Assembly (NCBI GenBank): GCA_013365365.1
Contig: JABVXU010000107.1
Span: forward strand, 84,989-148,988
Source of the DNA: Cruorifilaria tuberocauda
Lineage: Eukaryota; Nematoda; Chromadorea; Rhabditida; Onchocercidae
Reading direction: 5' to 3'
Length of the DNA stretch: 64,000 nucleotides
The notes beneath the pieces were generated by a model that was given only the letters and a program-made list of their open reading frames with translations, made no database searches and was not told where the DNA came from. Positions 13,886 to 25,803 of this stretch are shown here, one piece after another. Made by a program: the position numbers and the translations under genes. Every line of letters starts with the position of its first letter. Position 1 is the stretch's first letter.

Positions 13886-15912
13886 ATGAGTATTACGGAG
13901 AAGTTGACAGACCGTAAGTTTCTTCTCCTTAATTTTTACTTTGAAATTGGAAAAGACACAAATTGATTCTGACTCGTTTACGGTAATTTCTTACCGTAAA
14001 ATTTGAATTCATTGAAATTCAAATAAATTTTTTGCAAAATTATATCGTTACTAAAATTTTAAGTGACGATAACACCAAATTCGAGCAGAATGATTGATAG
14101 AATCATATCACAAGATGGCATCTTTTATCGTTCGGAACAACGTGAGACGCCTGATTTAACGACACAGGAAAAAAGGTAATGTACCAAAAAATACCTTTTT
14201 TTAGAACTTCAGAATTTGACTCAAGATTTAATCCATGTAAATACTATGCATGAAGAGAGCCTACGCAGTATTTACAAGAATGAAATTAAGTGAGAGTTAA
14301 ATTGATTCAGGGATACGCAGAATTTGTAATTTGTTCTTAAAATTGTAATTTTAATTTAATAAATAATAAAATAATGATAATGGAACTTGCAGGGAATTGT
14401 TGGAAAGTTTGTATGTGGAAAACTCACATTTGTTCATGAGACGTTATCACAGATATTTAGCGGTGGAAGATTGCGATTGTTTTGATCAGAATGATTATGA
14501 AATTCAGTTTTATGTAAAAGCAATCATAGAAAGATGTAAAGATATGGATGCGAAGAAGCGGAAGGTAATTTGATTTCAACTTTATTATTTGAGCAAATTC
14601 GAGGTTCTGCTATAATTTTATTCAATTCGCTCTGATTCAAATCTTAAATTCGTACTATAAACCTGCACTATATTTATATACCGTGCATTTTTTTAGAATA
14701 TAAGACTTCGAAATCAACGCTATGCAGAATTATTGCGGTTAAAGAGGGAAACAGATTATTTTTCGGATAAGAAAATGCGAGAACGTGAGCCGCTGCTTTT
14801 TGATAAAATGATTGGTAGATTTTTACCAGAAGAAGAACAATTCTACCTCAGACCAACTATTGAAAATGAATCTCTGTCCGGTGTTTTTATGCAATTTGAA
14901 GACTCCCAAATCATTTCAAATCGACGAACCGCTCATCTGAATGATTGGAATGATTTTTTAAAGGTAATGAGCTGTGACCTTTACTACTTCTCATTGTGTT
15001 TGTTAATTTTTTAACTGGCTTTTAATGAATTTGATTATCTAGTATATTAGCCTGCTCACATAACCAGTCGATGAAAATACACAATCCAAGATGAATTATG
15101 GAAAATGATTGGTGGGTTGAGAATAAAAAAAAAATGAGTAATCGAAAGCGATTAAAACCAAAAGAATGAAACACAATGGAATTTGTTAATTAAAAGGAAA
15201 GGAAAGGCATTCGTTAGAAGAATATAAAAAGTTTTATGTTTCTTTGATTAATCTCAATAGAAAATTGGATGTTAACTATGTGATCATTGGGAACTGCAAA
15301 ATGATTACATGACGTTTTCTCGAATCATATGCATAATTATAATTTTTTTTAGTACGATAGGGAGAATGTATCGAAACTTGGTGATTTAGTGCAACATGCA
15401 AGAAGCCGATTTTATGATGATATGGAAAGTAATAATAATGAAGTGAAATACAAAGATGGCTGTGAAGAAGTTGCTATTGATGACCCTAAACCAACTTCCA
15501 GCTGTAAGATAGAAGAAGATATGACTTCGGAATCGGATGAAGATTGCGATCGAGAACAACTAAGAGCAGATTTCATCGATCACATGGAACAACGGTTCTT
15601 AAGGGGTTTATTTTTAAGTAATTCAATTTAAAGAGCAATTTAATTACATTGGATTTGCAACTTCTTAAAAGACTCCTTTAAATTCATTTATTTTATTGTC
15701 TAATAGATTTTAGGATTCATCGTAATTTTAATCTTCATAATTGTTAAAGTTTGAAATTTCAATTTTAACTAAAACTAAGTGTTATTCACAACAAAGTTGT
15801 AGGTGACGATACGGAATTTTACGACTATTCTCTTATTGACGACGTTATGACAAAGGAGTATGAAAAATTGTACGATAGAGATTTGGAGGATGCATACTTC
15901 GAAAATGATTAG
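13886..15912 (+). CDS. CCDC97: Coiled-coil domain-containing protein 97 (CCDC97, DUF2052)
   Basis: CCDC97 is a conserved protein found with the SF3B part of the U2 snRNP. Six exons (13886-13913, 14064-14175, 14393-14564, 14697-14963, 15353-15605 and 15803-15912) encode 313 residues, against 343 in human. The diagnostic core is IRLRNQRYAELLRLKRETDYFSD followed by REREPLLFDKMIGRFLPEEE, matching IRNRRYAALRQLI...[23 protein letters not shown] in human. The second conserved block is LRADFIDHMEQRFLRG, then DDTEFYDYSLIDDV and an acidic C-terminus. Phase holds throughout. The last exon is joined through a G|GT codon. An AATAAA lies about 160 bases past the stop. Confidence 0.92.
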
Positions 15913-16122
15913 TCATTTATGGGATTCTTTAAAGTTTTTGTTAAATGACTACATCGCTATATTTATACATATGTATTGCATTGAGTAAGCATTGGTGGTT
16001 TATAGTAAATGTTATGTGATTATTCATAGATTGTTCTAAATTTTAATTTTTTGTTTGTTACACTTATATAATAAAATTCTTCGCGGAAAAATTGTCTTAT
16101 GTTTGAATGAATTAAATTTGAA
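15913..16122. other. Spacer between convergent CCDC97 and the TMBIM-like gene, with AATAAA at 16070
   Basis: The short stretch between two convergent genes contains AATAAA at 16070-16075, which serves CCDC97. If the TMBIM-like gene uses its distal exon, the two coding regions end only about 210 bases apart. Confidence 0.5.
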
Positions 16123-18257
16123 TCATTTGGCAGAGCCAGCAGTGCTAGTACCGAATACAATTGCTACCGCGATTTGGCTGATTATCGATCCGAGAACATA
16201 GCACAATTGAGCTTCCCCGACTCCATATGATTTGTTTTTCATTGTGTGCAATACGACCTATACATTTATTAAAATATGTATGAATATAATTGATAGAAGA
16301 GCATTACTTCTTCCGTATCCCTCGAAGTACTCGTATGATTGAAGGTCACAGTCTGCTGCTATCTTATGCGTAAATCTTAATTTGATCAAGCGAACCTGTA
16401 CTTGAAGTGAACTACTATATCTTCTATCTCCGTATAATCGTGTTATTACACGCTAGAGTTTAGATGACTTTTTGGAGAAGCTATGAAAAATATTTGCATA
16501 AATATACCTGCAAATGAACAACGAGGAATGCAGCTTGTGCAGCAATTGATAAGATAATACAGAGTGATAGACCATGGATCATGCCAAGAAAAATAGCTGC
16601 AGCAATACCTGCACCCATGCCTGCAGCTAATAAATTTTGTCGTTGCGAATATAATGTTGCTGGTGAAAGCTCTGGATCCACCTGCAAAAAAATTTACAAA
16701 TTCTTATTGGAGTTATAGTGCAGTCCTCGATCAATCCCAATAATTATTAAATAAATTGAAATTTGAAATAGAATTTAAAAATTTGAAAACAAATGGAACT
16801 TTTTTTTTTCAGATTTACCGCGAGTGCTAAGATGAGCGGTTGGATGAAATTAACTGATGGAAGGGTTGAAATTAGTCGATAACCCATCATATGACCGATA
16901 CAAGAGCCGATCGCGAGACCAAGACCAAATAAATTAACGCGTCTTTCAGTTTCGTCCAATGCTACAAGTTAAAACCGCTGTTATCGGGGAGTTTTTTTTT
17001 TTTTTTTTACTTGGTACAATTTGAATTAAGCATGTGAAATTTATCTCGTAATCTCATTCAATACATGCTATTCGTTATTTGAAATTTATTGCTTTCATCT
17101 CATTTTTGAAAATGGTTTTAATTAATTACTTAATATTCATTTTTTTTAATTTCAAAATTTAAATTCTAGATTACATTTTAAAAAATTACCTGCATTTTTT
17201 CTAAATGTAAGATAAACGTGACATGGCAATAAGATTATTAGCAATAGTTCCCACCACCAGTCAAATATTTTTCGATAGAGCATTCCAAGCACAAGTGCAC
17301 CGGAAATTTCTCCTGAAATTTTGATTTACAGCTGGACGGAATTCCGACTAAGTAGAAAGCCTATTCTTGGAGTATTTACTATTTCGTTAAATACCTGCAC
17401 TAATTCCAATTGAAAGGACGGAGCAACTTAAGTATAACTCCAACAAGTTATTGCGGAATTCCCTATCGCTTGCATCCAATGGACTTAAGTCCCGTACCGC
17501 GGATTGTACCTGTAGAAACCTTATAACTAAAAAATCTTCCATAAAAAGCTCTGGAAGGAATTAATTTCCTTGACATTTCGAAAATCATTACAAAATTTAC
17601 ATATCTAGATTAAATGAGTGAATTTTAAATCAATTATTGTATCTTAAAGATCGGACTGTTTTTTTTTTTGTTGTTTTTTTTTTAATTTTCATATTGTACT
17701 AAAATTCAAGTTTTAATTTTAAAGGCAATAGCTTTCTATCAGCAATTTGCTTACTCATGCTATATTAACCAATATTTCAAGAAAGAAAAAAACAAAAAAA
17801 AATCTTTAGGCAAACGTTTTCGTAAATATCATAAACAATTGGTTCGGCATATTCCCGTAATTTCTCTCCAGCTCGCACTGTTTTTTGTCCCAGATTTACT
17901 GTTCCATCATAAATCTAAAAAATATTACCAACTTTAACTTCAAATTTTCTATGATATTTGAAAATTGGATTTATGATAAGTTAGTTTATGAGCGTAATTA
18001 GCGTGATATTCGTAAATGTAAACTCTATGAACGTATTCAGATAATAACTAAATTCAAATAATAATTTGTTTCTTAAAAATTCTCCTCTTCAAACCTCTAT
18101 AACTATCAGATATATGCAAGAGGAGTCTAATACTAGTTCAAATATTTCTATAAATTAATTTCAAAGAAAAAAAAAGCATAATAACAGCAAGGCATCGACG
18201 TCGCATTGTTTCAACAGTAGTTTCAATTTGTTCAGCATAGCGATATGCTACCTCCAT
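16123..18257 (-). CDS. Bax inhibitor-1/TMBIM-like multi-pass membrane protein with two candidate last exons
   Basis: Exons on the minus strand, all in phase, are 18257-18186, 17914-17816, 17509-17395, 17312-17190, 16961-16819, 16681-16508 and then either 16395-16258 or 16257-16123. The first choice gives 287 residues. Six or more hydrophobic segments are visible, beginning in the third exon (ELYLSCSVLSIGISAG, GALVLGMLY, WWELLLIILLP). The block LDETERRVNLFGLGLAIGSCIG resembles the [22 protein letters not shown] region of TMBIM6, and the order and spacing of segments agree with that Ca2+-leak/stress family of the ER. The similarity is weak, so the family call is inference. The N-terminal 90 residues are hydrophilic and longer than in TMBIM6. 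The first exon follows CTGACAG, a possible trans-splice site. The donor GTTTGC at 17815 is unusual. Confidence 0.6.
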
Positions 18258-18894
18258 CTCTGTCAGAATAATTGAAATAATTGCTTTATTTTAAATCTTG
18301 TTTAGAAAATAATCTAAAATATTTGAACATAATTCACGTTACGATGTGAATTGCGTGAACCAACGTGAATTTATTTCATCAGAATAGGCTGAGCAGATGT
18401 TAAAATACAAAAGTAAGGTATTTTTAAGCTAGACTAAGGTCAACAGGTGACCTCATTTCATCAATCATAAAATAGATTAAACGCTTATCCTTTCTAAGCT
18501 CAAGTCGAATCTTCAAAAAAATCTGAACCTACCGGTTAGCAAGAATTCATTGAATAATGAAATGTACATTTCAATTTTTCAACCTTTTATTTCATTTCAA
18601 GAAGAGAATGACGAGAATGACATATGCAAATGTTGTACTGTGAATTTTTCCAATACTAAATTATCATTCTCTTATTTATCGATTATTGATATCAAATAGA
18701 AAACTTCTTTCTTGTTCATTATAGAAAATTTACTGATAAAATTTATCGTTTAATATTTAAAATAACAAAACTACTATCGTAAACTTGTAGAATCAAAATT
18801 TTTTTCATGCATCATTTCGTTTAATGCCTTTAATTTAATTAAAATTTAATAAAACTTCTATTGAATTAAATTTTTTTTTAAATAATATTATAAT

Positions 18895-19430
18895 ATGTAA
18901 TATTTTTTATTTCTGCAAAGGAAGAAAAAAACAGAGAATTCAGGTATTATTTACACAATTAATCAGAATTTTTTAACATATTATTTATTTCCTTCAATAT
19001 TAAAATTTTTTTTTATTACTTGAATTATTTACTTTAAGTTATATCATACCTTAAATTACTTTAAGGTATAATATTTTTCATTTCTATACAAGCAAATAAA
19101 AAATTTACATATTATTTGGATAATTGATGAAAATTAAAAAAAAAAAAATTATCATTCGTTTTCTTTAACTTAAAATTCTTACAAAAATTATCATTCGTTT
19201 TCTTTAATGTCAAATTCTTTTCATTTTTACGGAAAGAAATGAAAAAAAACAAAAAATTCATTAATCGTACAATTAATCAAAATTTATCATTCATTTCCTT
19301 CAAAAGCTAAAATTTTTTCTTTACTACTTAAAGTATTACTTTAACTTTGTGATATTTTTTATTTCTACAAAATAAAGCGAAAAAAAAATTTTTTGACATA
19401 TTATTTAAACAATTAATTAAACTTTTTTGA
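18895..19430. repeat. Degenerate tandem repeat, about 140-170 bp period, four copies
   Basis: The order of motifs TTTTATTTCT, AAGAAAAAAA, CATATTATTT, ACAATTAATCA, TTCCTTCAA and ACTTTAA recurs from about 18905, 19073, 19217 and 19358. Copies have drifted and differ in the length of A/T runs. No coding potential. Confidence 0.5.
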
Positions 19431-20236
19431 ATGCTTAAAAGAGCTTAAAGCTTAAAAGAAAGCTTAATGGTCTTAAAGAGAAAAAACTTAGAAAGCTTTA
19501 TCTAAGCTTCAATGTTAAGCTTTGTTTGTAAATTCTAAAGTGAAAAGAAAACATGAATTGTAATAGAGGAAATACTGCTATTACTGTCATCATTGAAGAC
19601 TGTAAATAAATTTAAATGGCAATCTACAACAGAAAAAAAAAAAAGAGAGAGCTGACGCATACTGTCATCTAAATTAATTGATTTCTCATCACTGTGCTAT
19701 TTTTACGATACGATAAAAGCCAATCATTCTCTTCTTATGTTTTATTATATACGCGCTCTTTTTTTTTTTCAAACAGTTTTTTTTTTTTCGATTGATTGAA
19801 ACTGTAGAAATGATAATGATGGTGATCATTAATCATAATTAGTTAATACTTTTAATTGTTATAAGTAATGATAATGAGAGTAATTAAGAGTAATAGATAA
19901 TTTTGATAACAAATAAGTATAGTAGATCTTGTTTATAATGAGAAAAATTACCATTTGTAAGGTTTTACTTAATAGCTTACTTAAATGTAAATTTTAAGAG
20001 GGTAATAGTAGTTGTTGTAATTGTAATAATAGAGTTTTGAGAAATGACCCGAAGTACTTTGATAGTACTCTGTATTACTCGTTGTAAGCATTTTCTTTTA
20101 ATCAATCGATATATCATAAGTGATCGCTTCTTCTAAAGAGAAGAAGACATTATAATTGATGTTATGTATGGCTATCATTTAATTTGACCTCTATATAACT
20201 TTTCTTTGTAGGAAAGTTTTTTAGATATATTTAGTT

Positions 20237-20277
20237 ATATGATCAATGAGCGGTTACTGTTAAAGGATCTCTATTAA
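20237..20277 (+). repeat. Partial copy of the UMPS start region, with a 12-residue open frame
   Basis: From 20237 the sequence matches 20683-20716 (early UMPS exon 1) over 34 bases with three differences. It is open from its own ATG for only 12 codons ([12 protein letters not shown], then stop). It could be a relic of a local duplication, or an upstream reading frame if the UMPS leader extends this far. Confidence 0.7.
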
Positions 20278-20666
20278 TAGTTTGTTTACGTATCATCGAT
20301 TTACTTCGTTGCTTTTAACTAATATTATATGGAGCGTCACGAATTTTTCAACGAGCTCATAATCATTCAATCATTGCTTGAATATCAATTATCACTGATT
20401 ACTTATTTATATTTTGTCTATTATCTCACGTATAATTCGTTTATATCTCATGTATATATTAATTTTTGTATGATATGTCGCGTAATTTACGTGTTCATGT
20501 GCACGGTCTAACTTCTGTATCTAAGAATTGATGCATGATTTAGCAGTATTCGATGTAACTTTTCTGAATTCAGGTGAAAGCAGTGAAGTCTGAAAAAAGC
20601 GAAGCGCGATATTAGTATTGATAGGATTTTTCTGGAAATTTATTGTGGAAGCTGGTCAAAAAGAAA

Positions 20667-23600
20667 ATGTCAGGCGCTGGTGATATGATCAATGAACGGT
20701 TATTGTTAAAGGAGCTGAAAGGAGTGGGAGTATTCAAGCTTGGCAATTTTACATTGCAAAGTGGTCAAATTTCGCCGATTTACGTGGATCTACGTCTACT
20801 CTTCACGTCACCCAAAGTGCTTGTGAGTTTTTGTTTTCTTTTGTGTAATGAAGTTTTATATTATTGCATACAGGTTACTCATCATCTCTTTAACCGCGAA
20901 GTGAAGTTAATATACATGCTTGCCAAAAGATTTCCCATTATAAATTCTTTTCATCGTATATCGTGATATTTTATCTGTTATGATATATTGTTAAGTATTG
21001 GGAGAAATTTTTCAATGCATAATAATATCTAATGAGGATTATCTATAGGATTATCTGTAGTTGTTCTTGTCAAGTTGTTTGTTTTACTGCCAAGTTTGTG
21101 TTACTGTTTGTTTTACAGTTTGACTTACGATATGGAAGATTTGTGCAACATCGATTGCATTAATGAATATCCCTACATTAAGTTAGATAAAAATTCATAA
21201 GTCGAATTATCTGAAACGTTATATTTGGATATTGCTGTTCAAAATGAGACATATAGTTCCTTCAAGTTTAAAAGATCGAAGCTATAAAAATGAATCAAGG
21301 TTGCTTGAGTTTTAGAGGTTAACAGCGAATTGTGTATGCAATTTAATGGAAATGCGGAATTTAAAGTATGACTATATCGTTGGTGTGCCATATGCAGCAT
21401 TACCGCTTTCAACGGTATGTTCGGTAGTTATTATCAAGTTCATCGGAGTGTAATAACTGTTGATATGATAAAATTAAATTTCTTTTACTTAAAAAATTTA
21501 CTTAATATACACTGTTGTTGTTTTCTCTAGATTATTGCTGATCAGTTAGAGCAACCAATGTTGTTGAGGCGCAAGGAAATAAAATCATATGGAACAAAAA
21601 AAATTATCGAAGGCAATTATGAAATCGGAAAACGAGCTTTGATCATTGAAGATGTTGTAACTTCAGGTATGTTCCTTTTCATATTCTTAAAAAATTTGGA
21701 TTCATTAGTTCTTTCCGGTTAACTTCTGCAAAAATATGACAAAGTGAGAAGGATATTTTTCAATTCAGTCTTGTATATATCTCACTGATAGCAATTTTAG
21801 GTAGAAGTATTTTGGAAACGGTTTTTGCATTACGTAACGAAGGTCTGATCTGCGAAGATGCCGTGTGTGTTTTGGATCGTGAACAAGGTGGTCCACAAAA
21901 TGTTCGAAAAGAAGGAATTACTCTACATAGGTTAATTTTTTTATTATTCACAGTTCTAAGGAGTGCAGTTAATTTTGTTTAACCTATCTGAATGCTATAA
22001 TTAGATATAAAACTGATTTTTAAATTTTAATATTTTAACATTGATTCGACAAAATTTTGAAATTTCATTCAATTTTACCTTTTTTTCCGTACAAAGAGTG
22101 ACTGCTATTTGTGCTATTTTCGTTGCATAACTTTCAGAAGTAATTTTCTTTTCAGTGTATTGGGAATGAACAATGTGCTTGATTTCCTGGTCGATGTTGG
22201 CATCATTACTACAGAGAAGAAGGAAGATATTCTCTATCAGTTATCTCTTCCTCCACCATCGATCATTGAAAAAGTACAATACAGTGATGACTGGTCATTA
22301 ACATCACGTAAAAACTCTACACATAATGCTTTAAATAAAAGGTTATTAGAAATAATGAATAAGGTTGGTATTTGATTTTCTTTTAGTTCATTTATTCAAA
22401 TTCTTAATTTTTGCAAGCAATATACAAACTTCTCTTATTACTTGTTGAAAAAGTTATACTTAATATTGTTATTAAGTGTGGTGCTTTCTTTAGTTTTTGT
22501 TATTGATAAAAGTTTTATGTTCAGTTGTGAAATATTTTGATTAAGTAAACCTGTAAACTGATTCGGCACTTTTAGACTAATCAGTACCCAACATTTTGAG
22601 GAAGTAAGAATAGAGAAGGTGGAAAAGGGTATCATCCTATATATTAGTGTTTTCTTATTTTGAAAAAGTACATACATATTTTTCAGAGTAAATTTTTTAC
22701 TTCAGAAAAAAACCTGTTTATGTATAGCAATTGACATCACCAAATGTGAGGAGATCATACAAATTGTTGAAAAGACTGGCGGTTATATCTGTGCTGTAAA
22801 GCTGCATGCTGATGTGATTGAAGATTTCAATGATGCTTTTGTGCAAAAACTTACATCATTGGCTAATAATCTTGATTTCATCATTTTTGAAGATAGGTAC
22901 GATATTGCTCTTAATTTTTTTATTGCTAAATTATTGATGTCAAGTACACATATATTAAAGGTCATGAAAATGCAACACAATATTATATTTATGAAGTATA
23001 AAAAATCTTTAAAGATTTAAGATATTATTTAATGTGGAATATATAGAGTACATTTAATTGATCAATTTTTATCATCTTTTAGGAAGTTAGCTGACACTGG
23101 CTATACAACGAATTTGCAGCTTACAAAAGGACCGTGCAAAATAGCATCTTGGGCACAAATTGTCTCTGTACATGCTCTTTCTGGGCAATCTGTGTTGAAT
23201 GTCATAAAAAAGGTAGCATTTATTGCACTTTACTCGAAAGCAATATCATGTAAATTTTTCTGCAAATCCAGACATCCTAGATTTCAAGTTTGAAAAAATT
23301 TTGCCATTAATTTGAAATTTCTCTCATACAGTGCATTTCTTTATTTCTCTACTGGCATTGTATTAAGTATGAGTAGTTCTGCAATGAAACTATTTTGACA
23401 ATTTGATATCTGCGTATTTATTTAATGTATGTTTCCATAGTTATGCATTCAAATTAAACTTAATGAGCTGCATTACTTGTTGAGGTTTCAGTATAGGTTA
23501 TATTTCCGTGTGAGGATGAAATCCGTATTATGAAATTATTTTTTCAGATAGTTGATCAGCCGGAGTCAAAACTTAAAGGCTGTTTGTTGGTTGTCGAAAT

Positions 23601-24398
23601 GAGTTCTGGAGTTTTCACTAATTCGAAAGAATATTTGAACGGTAAGTTAATGATGTAATAACTCTGGCTGTGATTTGATAGAACGCTTCATAAAGCGAAT
23701 GAAATTTATAATGAATAAAAAGACATTTAAAATATTTGCAACTATATAGCTTTTTATAAATGTAAAAATTGTTGTTTGTTTTTAATAGATGATAAATTGT
23801 AATTTTGGATGGAGTAAGCTTTAGAATATCCATTTTGTTTTTCTTAAGTTTGTTTATCTTTCAGCCGCACTGCAATTGGCAAAAAACAATCGTGATATCG
23901 TAAGCGGGTTCATCTGTCAAAAACGCTGCGCTAATATACCCGGGTTTCTTTACTGGACTGCAGGTAATGAATACTAATGAATATTATTGTAACTTTGTAG
24001 ATTAAATTATTAAAACCTGTTTGTGCTTGTTTCTCAACTTGTTTAATATTTATTCGTTAAATGAATCTGTTCAAATTGTTTTCAACTATGTAAGAAAATT
24101 AATCGAATAAATGAAGGAATTTTGGGTTTTGTTTTCAAATCTTTTTTTGTTGAATGTTTATTGATAGAAATTTTTGATAAAATATAAAATCGATACCATT
24201 ATAGGAGTTCATATGGATGCAATGACCGATGGAATTGGTCAGAACTGGCGTACAATAGAGCATGCAATAGGTGTGGATGGAAACGATATAGTGGTGGTAG
24301 GACGGGCGATAACTGGCGTAACTGATATCAATACTCAAATCCGGCGATACCGTGACGCTGCATGGGAATCATTTATTTACAAGCAACAAAACTACTAG
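20667..24398 (+). CDS. UMPS: Uridine 5'-monophosphate synthase (OPRT-OMPDC fusion)
   Basis: This bifunctional enzyme catalyses the last two steps of de novo UMP synthesis in the cytosol. Ten exons (20667-20822, 21316-21414, 21531-21666, 21801-21930, 22156-22363, 22706-22896, 23083-23212, 23548-23641, 23865-23963 and 24205-24398) encode 478 residues, against 480 in human. The N-terminal orotate phosphoribosyltransferase shows [24 protein letters not shown] and the PRPP motif [10 protein letters not shown] (about 122-131). The C-terminal OMP decarboxylase keeps the catalytic Asp-x-Lys-x-x-Asp array (about D306, K308, D311, within [12 protein letters not shown]), then [11 protein letters not shown] and the phosphate-binding VVVGRAIT. 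The start ATG at 20667 gives [19 protein letters not shown]. Both domains look complete and active. A copy of the start region lies about 450 bases upstream. Confidence 0.97.
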
Positions 24399-25803
24399 AC
24401 AAATTTCGCTAATGATTCATCATTATTCTCTAATACGAGTAATAACGAGTAACGAGTGATAATTGATGAGTAATAATTGACCTAATTGAGAAAAGCAGAT
24501 ACACATATGTTGAGGAAATGAAAAACATAGAGATATTTTTAAAAGTATGTTATCTACAATTGCATGATGCAATTACTAAGACTTCTAAATAACTTCGTTC
24601 ATATGACCTAATTATAAAGTATTTGATTACTACGATTATCTTTTATGTCACTCAAAAATTTACACACTAATATACTTTGGTGAAAAAAAAAACAAAGAAT
24701 GTTTCTTGGATATTGAAATAGGATTTGGACGCTAATAACTTATGGATGGATTATTATTGCTATCTTTTGTTCATTTTATACATTATAACTCGTCCTCTTA
24801 TTCATTTTTGAAATATATATATATATTTTTTTGCTTCCTTATACCTGTCTAACAGAGTATTTTGCAAGGATTCTAAATGCTTACAATGATGCTATTATTT
24901 CACTCTACGCTTTGATGCCATGAAGCAAATTTCAGATCCATAGGATAACATGATCTGAAAATTTTCTTTGATTATTATAACCTTAATATTTAAATCAATG
25001 ATCTACTACAGTTTAACAATTTCAGTTGAATACAAAATAACAGTATTGAATAATGCGAAATGGTTAAAATATAGTTGTACCCAGGAAAGATGATATAGAC
25101 ATTTTAAAGATATGGCATTTTATTATGCTTTCTGTAATTTAGCATATAAAGAATTCAATAGTGTTAGATTCAGAATTATTTACAAACGAATTAGTTATCT
25201 TCATTTATATATTATGCAAATATAATACAAATATAAATATCATCTTTATAGATGAATTGATTAATTGATTAATCATTTTATCATAACGGTTTGCTAGAAA
25301 AGTGTTGTGCGAATATCATTTAGGAATTCATTTCTCTACTGCGCTATTGTTTATTTACCTCGTATTTTTTTAATAAATTTTATGATTATCACATATTTAT
25401 CCTATCATACTCTTTGATAGATGAAACAAATTTTAGTGATTTGTTCATGAATGGAAAATTAAACAGTTCTTGTAGTTCCTCTCTCTCTCTCTCTCCGGTA
25501 AAAGGAAGATTGCAATTTAGAAATTTAAATCTAATCTATGAAGATTTAAATTGTTGAAAAAAAAAACTGAAAATTTTTTTATAACTAAAATCGTTATTAG
25601 CAGGAAATTCTTTTATAGCTAAAATCGTTATTAGCAGAAAATTCTTTTATAGCTAAAATCGTAATTAGCAGAAGATTGATTTGTAGCTAAAATCGTTATT
25701 AGCAGAAAATTCTTTTATAGCTAAAATCGTTATTAGCAGTGAAAATTATTGCTTATAACGATTGTTCGGCTCATTTCTGTTGTTCAATGGAATAGAAGCA
25801 ATA
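24399..25803. other. Spacer between UMPS and the ABHD17-like gene
   Basis: AT-rich, with no supported gene. It contains a short CT run (25483-25494) and, just upstream of the ABHD17-like start, the 34-bp tandem repeat described separately. Confidence 0.5.
25587..25740 (+). repeat. 34-bp tandem repeat, 4.5 copies
   Basis: The motif AAAATCGTTATTAGCAG restarts at exactly 25587, 25621, 25655, 25689 and 25723, a strict 34-base period with few substitutions between copies. It ends about 65 bases before the start codon of the ABHD17-like gene, so it lies in its promoter or leader. Confidence 0.9.

Larger units (their letters stand above)
18258..20666. other. AT-rich spacer upstream of UMPS and the TMBIM-like gene
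   Basis: The 2.4-kb spacer separates two divergent genes. It has no gene-like open frame. It contains degenerate repeats of about 150 bases (18890-19430), long A/T runs and, near 20239, a short copy of the beginning of UMPS. Promoters of both neighbours must lie here, but none can be pinpointed. Confidence 0.5.

Noticed and set aside
25587..25740. Regular 34-bp repeats considered as a CRISPR array
   Set aside because: Units are directly adjacent with no unique spacers, and the host is a eukaryote.
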